Below are positions 1 through 6,931 of a stretch of DNA of 10,236 bases, piece after piece. A program made the translations under genes and the position numbers. Under the pieces are notes generated by a model. It did no database searches. It was given only the letters and a program-made list of their open reading frames with translations, and had not been told where the DNA came from. The stretch's first letter is position 1; each line of letters opens with the position of its first letter. Source of the stretch: Methylococcaceae bacterium UBA4132 (GTDB taxonomy: Bacteria; Pseudomonadota; Gammaproteobacteria; Methylococcales; Methylomonadaceae); assembly GCA_002380945.1 (NCBI GenBank), contig DFWO01000172.1, positions 1-10,236 of the forward strand. The letters are read 5' to 3'.

Positions 1-91
1 GTTCAACATCTCCGTAACAGCAAACTTAATAGCAGTAGTGTATTAGGGTGGCAACTGAGACGAGCTAATGTAAGAAAGTACGGCGTAAAAA

Positions 92-100
92 TGCTAGAAT
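92..100 (+). promoter_or_regulatory. candidate extended -10 promoter of the Lon-like protease gene
   Basis: The sequence TGCTAGAAT fits an extended -10 element: TGn followed by TAGAAT, one mismatch from TATAAT. I see no good -35 box at the usual distance, which extended -10 promoters can tolerate. Transcription would begin near 107 and give a leader of about 29 bases before the ATG at 136. It would also put the earlier in-frame ATG at 91 inside the promoter rather than in the message. Inference from pattern only. Confidence 0.3.
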
Positions 101-135
101 TTTCACTTTACTTAGCCCTTAGTATTTTTCTATTC

Positions 136-2526
136 ATGTCTAACCCCTTAAAATTACCCATTGAATCCCTGAAATTAAACATTGATTTATCAGGGTTTGA
201 ATTCCCACCCGCGCCGCGTTTACAAAGTACGATTTTAGGGCAAGACCGAGCGCGGTCAGCTTTGGAGTTTGGTGTGGCAATGCCTAATGCGGGTTACAAC
301 ATTTTTGTGATGGGCGAACCTGGTTTAGGTCGTATCTCGTTGATTACTAATCATTTGAATGGCTTGGCACAAACGCTACCTGCCCCGTCTTCTTATGCGT
401 ATGTGGATAACTTCGAGAATCCCAGAGAACCCATTGCCATTGAATTACCTGCAGAGCAAGGACAAGCGTTTAGTAAAGCGATGGAGAAAATGTGTGATGA
501 TTTACTGGCAACCTTTCCTGCGGTGTTTGAAAGTCCTGCTTATCAGCAAAAAAAGTCGGCATTAGAACGTCAACTGAGTCAAGCCTATAACAATGCCATT
601 GATTTGGTGGATAAAAAAGCCCAGACCCTGAATATCGCCTTATTTCGTGACAATGATGCGATTACCTTTGCACCGATTCGAGATAATAAAACCCTCAACG
701 AAGATCAGTTTACCTCTTTGCCTCAGCCTGAACGCGAACAGTTTCACCAACAAGTGGAGGAACTCGAAGACTATTTGAGTGAGGTGTTATTGGAATTGCC
801 ACAGTGGCGCAGAGCCTTGGTTGAGAAAACCAAGCAATTAGATAATGACACTATTCATGCCGCTATTGAACCATTGTTTAGCGAGTTGAATAATAATTAT
901 CAGAATGTTGATGATGTTCTTACTTATTTGGCAGAAATTAAAAAAAATCTCGATAACACAATTGCCGATTATTTAATGCCCACACGCCTAGAACCGCGTG
1001 AGACCAGCAACAAACGCACGCTATTAACAGAGCAGTATGTACCGACTATTTTAGTGGATAACAAGCAAGAAAATGGTGCGCCCATTGTTTTTGAACCACA
1101 CCCAACGTATCAGAATTTATTTGGGCGTATTGAATATGTCAGTGATCAAGGGACATTAATTACTAGCTACCGCAAAATTTGTGCAGGTTCATTGCACAAA
1201 GCCAATGGCGGTTATTTAATTTTGGATGCCGAAAAATTATTGACCTATTCGTTTGTTTGGGATGGTTTAAAGCGTGCATTACAATCGGGTTGTATTGAAA
1301 TTGAATCACCTTATTCTGAACTGGGCGTAAATACCATTACGCTGAAACCTGAAGTGATTCCGCTGGCGGTTAAAGTCATACTGATAGGCTCGCCCGATAC
1401 TTATTATCTGTTGGAAGAGTTGGATAATGAGTTTAACGAGATGTTCAAAGTGCTTGCCGATTTCGACAACACCATTCCCCGCACGCAAGAATCCACGCAG
1501 GGTTTTATTGCCGTAATGCTTAAACAAGCCGCCGATTTAGGCACAAAACCCTTAACACAAGCAGCGATTGCGGGCTTAATAGAACACAGTTGCAGACTGT
1601 CAGAAAATCAACAGCAATTCTCCGCGCGTATTAATGATTCGTTAGAAATTATTGGTGAAGCTAATCTATTTTGTCAGCAAGCAAAAGAGCATGAAATTGA
1701 TAGAAGACACATCGAACAAGCCCTGAATGCGCGTGAATACCGCAACGGGCGATTGTCACAAGTCATACTTGATGAAATGCTTGATGGCACTGTGTTGATT
1801 GATACCGAGGGCGCGTCAGTCGGTAAAATCAATGGTTTAACGGTGTTAGAAATTGGCGGTAGTAGCTTTGGCGCACCTGCACGGATTACCACCACAGTTT
1901 ATCCTGGTTCACGCGGTATTATCGACATAGAACGCGAAGCCGAATTAGGTCAATCCATACACTCCAAAGGCGTACTAATTTTAACAGGCTACCTAGGGCA
2001 TTTTTACGCTCAACAATTCCCACTAGCTATCTCTGCCAGTATTGCCATTGAACAATCGTACAGCTACATCGACGGCGACAGCGCGTCACTGGCTGAGTTG
2101 TGTTGCTTAATTTCCGCACTCACCCGCGTGCCAATTAAACAAGGCTTTGCCGTGACAGGTTCAATTAACCAATATGGTGAAGTTCAAGCTATCGGTGGTG
2201 TGAATGAAAAAATCGAGGGCTTTTTTCGCTTATGTAAAGCACGGGGCTTAAACGGGCAACACGCCGTGATTATTCCAGCGGCTAACAAACGTAATTTAAT
2301 GTTAAAACAAGACGTAATTGATGCGGTTGCCCAAGATTTATTTGCCGTCTATGCCGTGTCCACTGTGAATGAAACGTTGGAATTATTGACAGGACAACCT
2401 GTCGCTATCGTAGATAGCGATGGTAATTACGCCGAAAACTGCATTAGTTATAAAGCCATCGCACGGTTAAAAGAAATTGCTGAATTGGAAGAGGATGACG
2501 ATAAAGAAGAGGTCGACAAGTTTTAA
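136..2526 (+). CDS. Lon-family AAA+ ATP-dependent protease (YcbZ/LonB-like)
   Basis: A 796-residue cytoplasmic ATP-dependent serine protease of the Lon superfamily; its substrates cannot be told from sequence. The N-terminus (LPIESLKLNIDLSGFEF, then ILGQDRARSALEFG) is typical of the AAA_32/LonB-like branch, which lacks the N-terminal substrate domain of classical Lon. Walker A is GEPGLGRIS at residues 60-68, with Arg66 where Lys is usual, a form I associate with this branch. Walker B is LILD at 361-364. The roughly 300 residues between them hold a charged, probably helical insertion. The peptidase domain (about 549-770) has Ser649 in DGDSAS and Lys692 in GGVNEKIEG, 43 residues apart as in the E. 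coli Lon Ser679/Lys722 dyad. The tail is acidic. I chose ATG 136 over in-frame ATG 91 because the extra 15 residues are hydrophobic and unlike family N-termini; ribosome-binding signals are weak for both. It is convergent with ypjD. Confidence 0.9.
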   Translation: MSNPLKLPIESLKLNIDLSGFEFPPAPRLQSTILGQDRARSALEFGVAMPNAGYNIFVMGEPGLGRISLITNHLNGLAQTLPAPSSYAYVDNFENPREPIAIELPAEQGQAFSKAMEKMCDDLLATFPAVFESPAYQQKKSALERQLSQAYNNAIDLVDKKAQTLNIALFRDNDAITFAPIRDNKTLNEDQFTSLPQPEREQFHQQVEELEDYLSEVLLELPQWRRALVEKTKQLDNDTIHAAIEPLFSELNNNYQNVDDVLTYLAEIKKNLDNTIADYLMPTRLEPRETSNKRTLLTEQYVPTILVDNKQENGAPIVFEPHPTYQNLFGRIEYVSDQGTLITSYRKICAGSLHKANGGYLILDAEKLLTYSFVWDGLKRALQSGCIEIESPYSELGVNTITLKPEVIPLAVKVILIGSPDTYYLLEELDNEFNEMFKVLADFDNTIPRTQESTQGFIAVMLKQAADLGTKPLTQAAIAGLIEHSCRLSENQQQFSARINDSLEIIGEANLFCQQAKEHEIDRRHIEQALNAREYRNGRLSQVILDEMLDGTVLIDTEGASVGKINGLTVLEIGGSSFGAPARITTTVYPGSRGIIDIEREAELGQSIHSKGVLILTGYLGHFYAQQFPLAISASIAIEQSYSYIDGDSASLAELCCLISALTRVPIKQGFAVTGSINQYGEVQAIGGVNEKIEGFFRLCKARGLNGQHAVIIPAANKRNLMLKQDVIDAVAQDLFAVYAVSTVNETLELLTGQPVAIVDSDGNYAENCISYKAIARLKEIAELEEDDDKEEVDKF

Positions 2527-2530
2527 ATTG

Positions 2531-2556
2531 TGTAGGAGACCTACGATGCTTTTATA
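2531..2556 (+). terminator. weak candidate terminator after the protease gene
   Basis: GTAGG (2532-2536) and CCTAC (2540-2544) can form a five-pair stem around an AGA loop, extendable by a U:G pair. A short U-rich run, CTTTTAT, follows a few bases later. It lies between two convergent genes, where a terminator is expected. The stem is short and the U run is displaced, so this is only tentative. Confidence 0.3.
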
Positions 2557-2573
2557 AAACAGGGTTAACTATT

Positions 2574-3365
2574 TCAACGATGTAAAATCAGCTCCAACAC
2601 TAACTTACTACCAAAGTAAGCCAATAATAAGGAGACAAAGCCGATTAATGTCCATTGAATAGCGAGTTGTCCACGCCAACCGTAGCGGCTACGACCCAAT
2701 AAAAGACTGGAAAAAATAATCCATGCCAATATGGATAACACGGTTTTGTGAACTAAATGTTGGGCAAATAAGTTTTCAACGAAAATAAAACCGCTGATTA
2801 ACGAAATACTGAGAAAAAATACACCGACACTGAGCATTTGGAATAATAAAGTTTCCATGGTTTGCAACGGTGGTAAGGATTGAATAAAGCGTTTAGGCGG
2901 ATGGCTTTTTAATTGTTGATCTTGGATAGCAAGCAATATGGCTTGTAAAGCGGCAATATTTAACAGGCTAAAGGCAATAATTGAGGTCAAAATATGCGTA
3001 CTCATTTGCCAGTTGTAATTCTGCAATAGATGCGGCTTATCATCAATATTCAACTCCAATGTCAGCATCAGCGCGGCAATAGGAAATATTGCTAACCCTA
3101 ATTTTTCGACAGGTTTGTTAAGTGCGGCAATAAGTAATAACAGTGCCACAATCAACGCAATCAGGGAGCCTGTACTAAAAAAACTAAAGCTAAAGCCATG
3201 CTGTTGTTGCCAAGATAAAACGGTATAAACACTATGCGTTAGCACCGCTACCCATGCTAAATACAAAGTGCTACGCTGAATATGCTGATGAATATGCGAA
3301 ACAATAAGCAGTGTGTCGCCTAAATAGGCGCAAATTGAAATGATGGCAAGTGCAGTGGCATTCAT
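2574..3365 (-). CDS. ypjD: inner-membrane cytochrome-c-assembly-like protein YpjD
   Basis: A 263-residue polytopic inner-membrane protein of the CcsA/CcmC/HemX-type cytochrome c assembly superfamily (YpjD branch); its exact role is not established. About eight membrane segments can be read, near residues 3-23, 34-52, 65-83, 90-106, 122-147, 175-197, 204-224 and 236-259. Histidines in or near the membrane (44, 124, 203, 206) are candidate haem ligands by analogy with the superfamily. The tryptophan-rich haem-handling (WWD) motif of true CcsA/CcmC/CcmF proteins is not visible, so a direct part in cytochrome c maturation should not be assumed. The C-terminal stretch YGWRGQLAIQWTLIGF into LLLAYFGSKLVLE is typical of YpjD. 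Divergent placement next to ffh matches other gammaproteobacteria and supports the name. The CorB-type transporter gene often found beside ypjD is absent; the Lon-like protease takes that side. The start is ATG 3365, with a weak ribosome-binding site. Confidence 0.85.
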   Translation of the reverse strand: MNATALAIISICAYLGDTLLIVSHIHQHIQRSTLYLAWVAVLTHSVYTVLSWQQQHGFSFSFFSTGSLIALIVALLLLIAALNKPVEKLGLAIFPIAALMLTLELNIDDKPHLLQNYNWQMSTHILTSIIAFSLLNIAALQAILLAIQDQQLKSHPPKRFIQSLPPLQTMETLLFQMLSVGVFFLSISLISGFIFVENLFAQHLVHKTVLSILAWIIFSSLLLGRSRYGWRGQLAIQWTLIGFVSLLLAYFGSKLVLELILHR

Positions 3366-3414
3366 GAGTATGTTTTATAGGCTATGTGCAAGAGACGTGG
3401 TGTTGACTTAATCG

Positions 3415-3432
3415 CTTTGCAGGTGTGCAAAG
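3415..3432. repeat. 7-bp dyad in the ypjD/ffh divergent region
   Basis: CTTTGCA and TGCAAAG form perfect arms around a GGTG spacer. The dyad sits in the 159-base region between the divergent ypjD and ffh starts. No U run follows on either strand, so it does not look like a terminator. It could be a regulator-binding site or chance. A TAATAT at 3449-3454 could serve as an ffh -10 box, but I find no convincing -35 partner, so no promoter is annotated here. Confidence 0.4.
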
Positions 3433-3524
3433 GTCTCAATGGCTATGGTAATATAGACGGTTAAATAGTCCTAGCGCATTTATATGTGCGGGTGTTCCTC
3501 AATATCAACAATGAAGATGTAGAT

Positions 3525-4880
3525 ATGTTTGATAATTTAACCGATAAATTAAGTAGTACGCTTAAAAAACTGAAGGGTCAAGGTCGCCTGACTGAAGACA
3601 ATATTAAGGATACATTAGGCGAAGTACGCACAGCTTTATTGGAAGCCGACGTATCGCTACCTGTGGTAACGGACTTTATTGAACGTGTCAAAGAAGGTGC
3701 GTTAGGGCAACAAGTACAAAGCAGTCTGACTCCTGGTCAATCCATGATTAAACTGGTTCAAGCTGAACTAGTTAAAGTAATGGGGGCTGCCAATGAGGAT
3801 ATTAATCTTCGTGCCGTGCCGCCTGCGGTCATTTTAATGGCAGGTTTACAAGGGGCTGGTAAAACCACCACCGTTGCTAAATTAGGCTTGTGGTTAAAAA
3901 CCAATAAAAAGAAGAAAGTCGGTGTAGTCAGTGCCGACGTTTATCGCCCTGCCGCGATTAAACAATTACAAGTGTTAGCCAATGATCTTGATTTGACGTT
4001 TTTTGAGAGCGATTTAACACAAAATCCTGTTGATATTGCCCTCAATGCCATTGATGCCGCGAAAAGAAAATTTCTCGATGTCATTATTGTCGATACCGCA
4101 GGTCGATTGCATATTGATGATGAAATGATGGGCGAAATTAAAGCCCTCCATGCGGCAATTAATCCGATTGAAACCCTGTTTGTAGTCGATAGCATGACTG
4201 GGCAAGATGCTGCGATTACCGCTAAAGCGTTTAATGATGCCTTACCTTTGACGGGGGTTATTTTAACCAAAGCCGATGGTGATGCACGCGGCGGGGCAGC
4301 GTTATCTATTCGTCATATTACAGGCAAGCCGATTAAATTTATCGGTATGGGCGAAAAACCCGATGCCTTAGAGCCATTTCATCCAGACCGTATCGCCTCG
4401 CGTATTTTAGGCATGGGCGATATGCTCAGCTTGATTGAAACGATTGAACAAAAAGTTGACCGTGAAAAAGCGGAAAAATTTGCCCAAAAAATCAAAAAAG
4501 GGCAAACCTTCGATATGAATGATTTCCGTGAGCAATTGCAACAAATGGAAAGCATGGGTGGCGTTAGCTCTATGCTAGACAAACTTCCTGGTGTTGGTAA
4601 TGTATCGCAAGAAATGCGCGATAAAGTTAATGACAAAGCATTAGCGCGGCAAATTGCCATTATCAACTCCATGACTCAGCAAGAAAGACGCTATCCCGAT
4701 TTGATTAAAGGCAATCGTAAAAAACGCATTGCGCTGGGGGCAGGTCAAGAACTGCATGATGTCAACCGTATGCTGAAACAATTTTTGATGATGCAAAAAA
4801 TGATGAAAAAAATGAAATCAGGCAATATGGCTAACATGATACGCGGCATAAAAAGCAATGTACGCGGCATGAGAAAATAA
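3525..4880 (+). CDS. ffh: signal recognition particle GTPase Ffh (SRP54)
   Basis: Ffh binds 4.5S RNA to form the SRP, which catches signal sequences of nascent membrane proteins and docks them with FtsY at the inner membrane. The 451-residue protein has the full N-G-M layout. The N domain (about 1-95) has ALLEADVSLPVV. In the G domain, G1 is GLQGAGKTT (107-115), followed by ADVYRPAAIKQL (137-148), DTAGR (190-194) and TKADGDARGG (248-257). The M domain runs from about 325 and ends in a methionine-rich tail (QFLMMQKMMKKM). The RNA-binding helix-turn-helix reads KGNRKKRIALGAG (395-407); E. coli has Ser where Asn397 stands. ATG 3525 is chosen because MFDNLTDKLS is the near-universal Ffh start; a GTG 13 codons upstream (3486) is in frame but adds non-conserved residues. 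The length is close to E. coli Ffh (453). The gene is divergent from ypjD and lies 128 bases before rpsP. Confidence 0.97.
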   Translation: MFDNLTDKLSSTLKKLKGQGRLTEDNIKDTLGEVRTALLEADVSLPVVTDFIERVKEGALGQQVQSSLTPGQSMIKLVQAELVKVMGAANEDINLRAVPPAVILMAGLQGAGKTTTVAKLGLWLKTNKKKKVGVVSADVYRPAAIKQLQVLANDLDLTFFESDLTQNPVDIALNAIDAAKRKFLDVIIVDTAGRLHIDDEMMGEIKALHAAINPIETLFVVDSMTGQDAAITAKAFNDALPLTGVILTKADGDARGGAALSIRHITGKPIKFIGMGEKPDALEPFHPDRIASRILGMGDMLSLIETIEQKVDREKAEKFAQKIKKGQTFDMNDFREQLQQMESMGGVSSMLDKLPGVGNVSQEMRDKVNDKALARQIAIINSMTQQERRYPDLIKGNRKKRIALGAGQELHDVNRMLKQFLMMQKMMKKMKSGNMANMIRGIKSNVRGMRK

Positions 4881-4901
4881 ATTTTCACCGATTTAATTCA
4901 T

Positions 4902-4966
4902 TTTTACGCGATAATTGCTTGATTCTTTTTAATTTGTTCTTCACTTATCAATAAAATCGCGTAGAA
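4902..4966. repeat. imperfect inverted repeat spanning the rpsP promoter region
   Basis: TTTTACGCGAT (4902-4912) is the reverse complement of ATCGCGTAGAA (4956-4966) except for one position, which would be a G:U pair in RNA. The arms are 11 bases long and 43 bases apart. The right arm overlaps the candidate rpsP -10 box. It could be a pair of binding half-sites or a coincidence. No U run follows, so it is not an intrinsic terminator of ffh. Confidence 0.4.
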
Positions 4967-4967
4967 T
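4940..4967 (+). promoter_or_regulatory. candidate sigma-70 promoter of the rpsP-rimM-trmD-rplS operon
   Basis: TTCACT (4940-4945, four of six matches to TTGACA) and TAGAAT (4962-4967, five of six to TATAAT) are separated by 16 bases. Transcription would start near 4974 and leave a leader of about 35 bases, too short for an elaborate leader structure. The placement fits independent transcription of the ribosomal operon from ffh. Read-through from ffh cannot be excluded, as no clear terminator follows ffh. Confidence 0.5.
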
Positions 4968-4997
4968 AGGTAAATTAACAAAACCAAATGTTTTTTT

Positions 4998-5002
4998 GAG
5001 GA
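4998..5002 (+). promoter_or_regulatory. Shine-Dalgarno site of rpsP
   Basis: GAGGA ends six bases before the rpsP ATG at 5009. It is one of the clearer ribosome-binding sites in the operon and contrasts with the absent sites of rimM and trmD, which probably depend on translation of the gene before them. Confidence 0.7.
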
Positions 5003-5008
5003 TATTAG

Positions 5009-5260
5009 ATGGTTACCATTCGTCTTTCCAGAGGTGGCGCGAAAAATCGCCCTTTTTACCAAATTGTTGTAACTGATAGCCGTAGCGGTCGTGATGGTCG
5101 TTATATTGAGCGCATTGGTTTTTTCAATCCATTAGCGCGTGGCAATGAAGAAAAATTACGTTTAGACAGCGAACGCGTTTCCTATTGGAAAGCTAACGGC
5201 GCACAAACTTCTGAGCGCGTTGCTCAATTGATTAAAGTTGCTCAAAAAGCGGCTGCGTAA
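5009..5260 (+). CDS. rpsP: 30S ribosomal protein S16
   Basis: An 83-residue small-subunit protein that binds 16S rRNA in the 5'/central domain region and helps early 30S assembly. The whole S16 fold is present: MVTIRLSRGGAKNRPFY at the start, DSRSGRDGRYIERIGFFNP in the middle, and DSERVSYWKANGAQTSERV toward the end. Length matches the family (82 in E. coli). The start is fixed by the conserved N-terminus and a good ribosome-binding site. It is the first gene of the tight rpsP-rimM-trmD-rplS operon; its stop lies five bases before the rimM start. Confidence 0.98.
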   Translation: MVTIRLSRGGAKNRPFYQIVVTDSRSGRDGRYIERIGFFNPLARGNEEKLRLDSERVSYWKANGAQTSERVAQLIKVAQKAAA

Positions 5261-5265
5261 TCTGT

Positions 5266-5772
5266 TTGTCTGAACAACAGCATATACACGTTGGAAAAAT
5301 TTCTGGCGTTTTTGGCATTAAAGGGTGGGTAAAAGTTTTTTCCTATACCGATGATCGAGCGAATATTCTTTATTATTCGCCGTGGTTGCTAAAAAAAGCT
5401 GGCGAAACCAAAACGTTAAAAGTCATTGATGGAAATCTGCAAGGTAAAGCGGTAGTGGCTCAACTTGAAGGTATTCATGACAGAGATCAAGCAGCAAGCC
5501 TGATGAGCTGGGATATTTTTATTAGCCATGAGCAATTGCCAAAAGCGGCTAGTGGCGAATATTACTGGTCTGATTTAATCGGTCTATCCGTTGAAAATAC
5601 TGAAGGTATTACCTTAGGTGTGATTAGTGGCTTACTGGAAACAGGTGCTAATGATGTCATTATTGTTCAGGGTGAACGCGAACGGTGCATTCCGTTTTTA
5701 CAGGGACAGACTGTTGTTAGTATTGACTTAAACGCAGGTAAAATGGTTGTTGATTGGGATGCTGATTTTTAA
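5266..5772 (+). CDS. rimM: ribosome maturation factor RimM
   Basis: A 168-residue factor that binds free 30S subunits through S19 and assists late maturation of the 16S rRNA 3' (head) domain. The N-terminal RimM domain shows VGKISGVFGIKGWVKVFSYT (residues 9-28). The C-terminal PRC-barrel shows YYWSDLIGL (99-107), LLETGANDVIIV (123-134) and the ending KMVVDWDADF. The start is TTG, five bases after the rpsP stop. The frame is open upstream only to about 5236, with no ATG or GTG there, and no ATG lies between 5266 and the conserved domain, so TTG is the only reasonable choice. No Shine-Dalgarno is visible, which suggests coupling to rpsP translation. trmD follows after eight bases. Confidence 0.95.
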   Translation: MSEQQHIHVGKISGVFGIKGWVKVFSYTDDRANILYYSPWLLKKAGETKTLKVIDGNLQGKAVVAQLEGIHDRDQAASLMSWDIFISHEQLPKAASGEYYWSDLIGLSVENTEGITLGVISGLLETGANDVIIVQGERERCIPFLQGQTVVSIDLNAGKMVVDWDADF

Positions 5773-5780
5773 AGCGCATT

Positions 5781-6539
5781 ATGCACTTTGACGTAATCAG
5801 TTTATTTCCCGATATGGTAACAGCGGCAGCAAGTGTCGGTGTCACTGGTAAAGCACTGGAACGTGGCATAGTCAGTTTGTCGGTCTGGAATCCTCGTGAT
5901 TATACTCACGACAGACATAAAACAGTTGATGATCGCCCTTATGGTGGCGGACCTGGCATGGTAATGAAATACCAGCCCTTGCACGATGCTGTTAATGCGG
6001 CGAAACAAGCAGGCTATAAAACCAGCAAAGTAGTTTATTTAAGCCCGCAAGGCAAACCGCTTACCCAGGCTTTATTAACCAACATAGCCCACGACTCGCA
6101 ACTTATATTAGTTGCAGGGCGTTACGAAGGCATAGATGAGCGTTTTGTCGAATTAGATTGTGATGAAGAATGGTCAATTGGTGATTACGTTATTAGTGGC
6201 GGCGAATTAGCTGCTTTAATCGTCATTGATGCAGTAACACGATTACTGCCCAATGTACTTGGTGATGAACAATCAGCCATACAAGATTCCTACTCAGATG
6301 GTTTGCTGGACTGCCCACACTTTACTAGACCAGAAGAGTTAGCAGGACATACTGTACCAGCTGTGTTAATGAGTGGTAATCACGCAGATATAGAACGCTG
6401 GCGCATGAAACAAGCCTTGGGACGGACGTGGCAGAGACGACCCGATTTATTAGAAAAAAAACAGTTAAACGCAGAGCAAAAGCAACTGCTAGAACAATTC
6501 AAAGTTGATGTTAAAGGGTGTGGTAATGAATATTATTGA
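5781..6539 (+). CDS. trmD: tRNA (guanine-N1-)-methyltransferase TrmD
   Basis: A SPOUT-class methyltransferase that uses S-adenosylmethionine to make m1G37 next to the anticodon of tRNAs with G36, preventing +1 frameshifting; it is usually essential. The 252 residues include DDRPYGGGPGMVM (50-62), the knot segments YLSPQGKP (86-93) and GRYEGIDER (113-121), and WSIGDYVISGGELA (131-144). Arg154 and Asp169 match the numbering of the catalytic residues in E. coli. The C-terminal tRNA-binding part has DGLLDCPHFTRP (173-184) and LMSGNHADIERWR (196-208). The ATG start gives the conserved opening (HFDVISLFP). No clear ribosome-binding site lies in the eight-base gap after rimM, so coupling is likely. 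The last 14 bases overlap the start of rplS. Confidence 0.98.
   Translation: MHFDVISLFPDMVTAAASVGVTGKALERGIVSLSVWNPRDYTHDRHKTVDDRPYGGGPGMVMKYQPLHDAVNAAKQAGYKTSKVVYLSPQGKPLTQALLTNIAHDSQLILVAGRYEGIDERFVELDCDEEWSIGDYVISGGELAALIVIDAVTRLLPNVLGDEQSAIQDSYSDGLLDCPHFTRPEELAGHTVPAVLMSGNHADIERWRMKQALGRTWQRRPDLLEKKQLNAEQKQLLEQFKVDVKGCGNEYY
6513..6518 (+). promoter_or_regulatory. Shine-Dalgarno site of rplS inside the end of trmD
   Basis: AAAGGG ends seven bases before ATG 6526. It decides the rplS start in favour of 6526 over the in-frame ATG at 6505, which has no such site and would add seven residues not seen in L19. The site lies within trmD coding sequence, so ribosomes finishing trmD pass over it. 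Confidence 0.6.
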
Positions 6540-6864
6540 TGTATTAGAACAAGCACAAATGAAACAAATCCCTGAATTTAATTCAGGCGATACTGTTGTG
6601 GTACAAGTTAAAGTAAAAGAAGGCGAACGCGAAAGAATTCAAGCGTTTGAAGGCGTTGTCATTGCAAAACGCAATCGTGGATTAAACTCTGCTTTCACCG
6701 TTAGAAAGATTTCTCACGGCACAGGCGTTGAACGTGTTTTTCAAACACACAGCCCAATGATTAGCGAAATTACTGTTAAACGTCGTGGCGATGTCCGTCG
6801 TGCTAAATTGTATTACTTGCGTGACTTGACAGGTAAAGCAGCGCGTATTAAAGAAAAACTTTAA
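6526..6864 (+). CDS. rplS: 50S ribosomal protein L19
   Basis: A 112-residue large-subunit protein found at the 30S-50S interface, near bridges to 16S rRNA. Family landmarks run through the whole protein: GDTVVVQVKVKEGERERIQAFEG, then GVVIAKRNRGLNSAFTVRKIS, GVERVFQTHSP, and KRRGDVRRAKLYYLRDLTGKAARIKE. The length is slightly under E. coli L19 (115). The start at 6526 overlaps trmD by 14 bases in another frame, with AAAGGG seven bases upstream. It is the last gene of the operon; a strong palindromic terminator begins about 20 bases after the stop. Confidence 0.98.
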   Translation: MNIIDVLEQAQMKQIPEFNSGDTVVVQVKVKEGERERIQAFEGVVIAKRNRGLNSAFTVRKISHGTGVERVFQTHSPMISEITVKRRGDVRRAKLYYLRDLTGKAARIKEKL

Positions 6865-6884
6865 TTCGTCGGTTTTATACAAAG

Positions 6885-6912
6885 AAAAAAGGCAGCTTAA
6901 GCTGCCTTTTTT
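6885..6912. terminator. bidirectional intrinsic terminator between rplS and hemW
   Basis: This is a perfect 28-base palindrome: six A, then GGCAGC, TTAA, GCTGCC and six T. In RNA either strand gives a strong GC stem followed by a U run, so it can end both the rpsP operon on the plus strand and hemW on the minus strand. The two transcription units converge here, which fits a shared terminator. Confidence 0.93.
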
Positions 6913-6931
6913 GTGTTTGGCTTTCAGAGCT

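Noticed and set aside
1..90. Possible tail of an upstream gene
   Set aside because: One frame ends at a stop near base 45 and another is simply open into the protease; neither short peptide resembles anything I recognise, and no start is in view.
91..135. ATG at 91 as the start of the protease, giving a hydrophobic N-terminal extension
   Set aside because: The extra 15 residues do not resemble N-termini of the family, which begin near MSNPLKLP, and the ATG falls inside a plausible extended -10 box.
3486..3524. GTG at 3486 as the ffh start
   Set aside because: The added 13 residues are not conserved, whereas MFDNLTDKLS at 3525 is the standard Ffh opening.
3941..4270. Minus-strand open frame of about 109 codons inside ffh
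   Set aside because: It lies wholly opposite a strongly conserved gene, has no recognisable domain and looks like an antisense shadow. The same holds for the other overlapping frames inside the protease, trmD, hemW and ppiD.
4902..4966. Intrinsic terminator of ffh
   Set aside because: The arms are 43 bases apart with no U run behind them; the arrangement does not look like a terminator.
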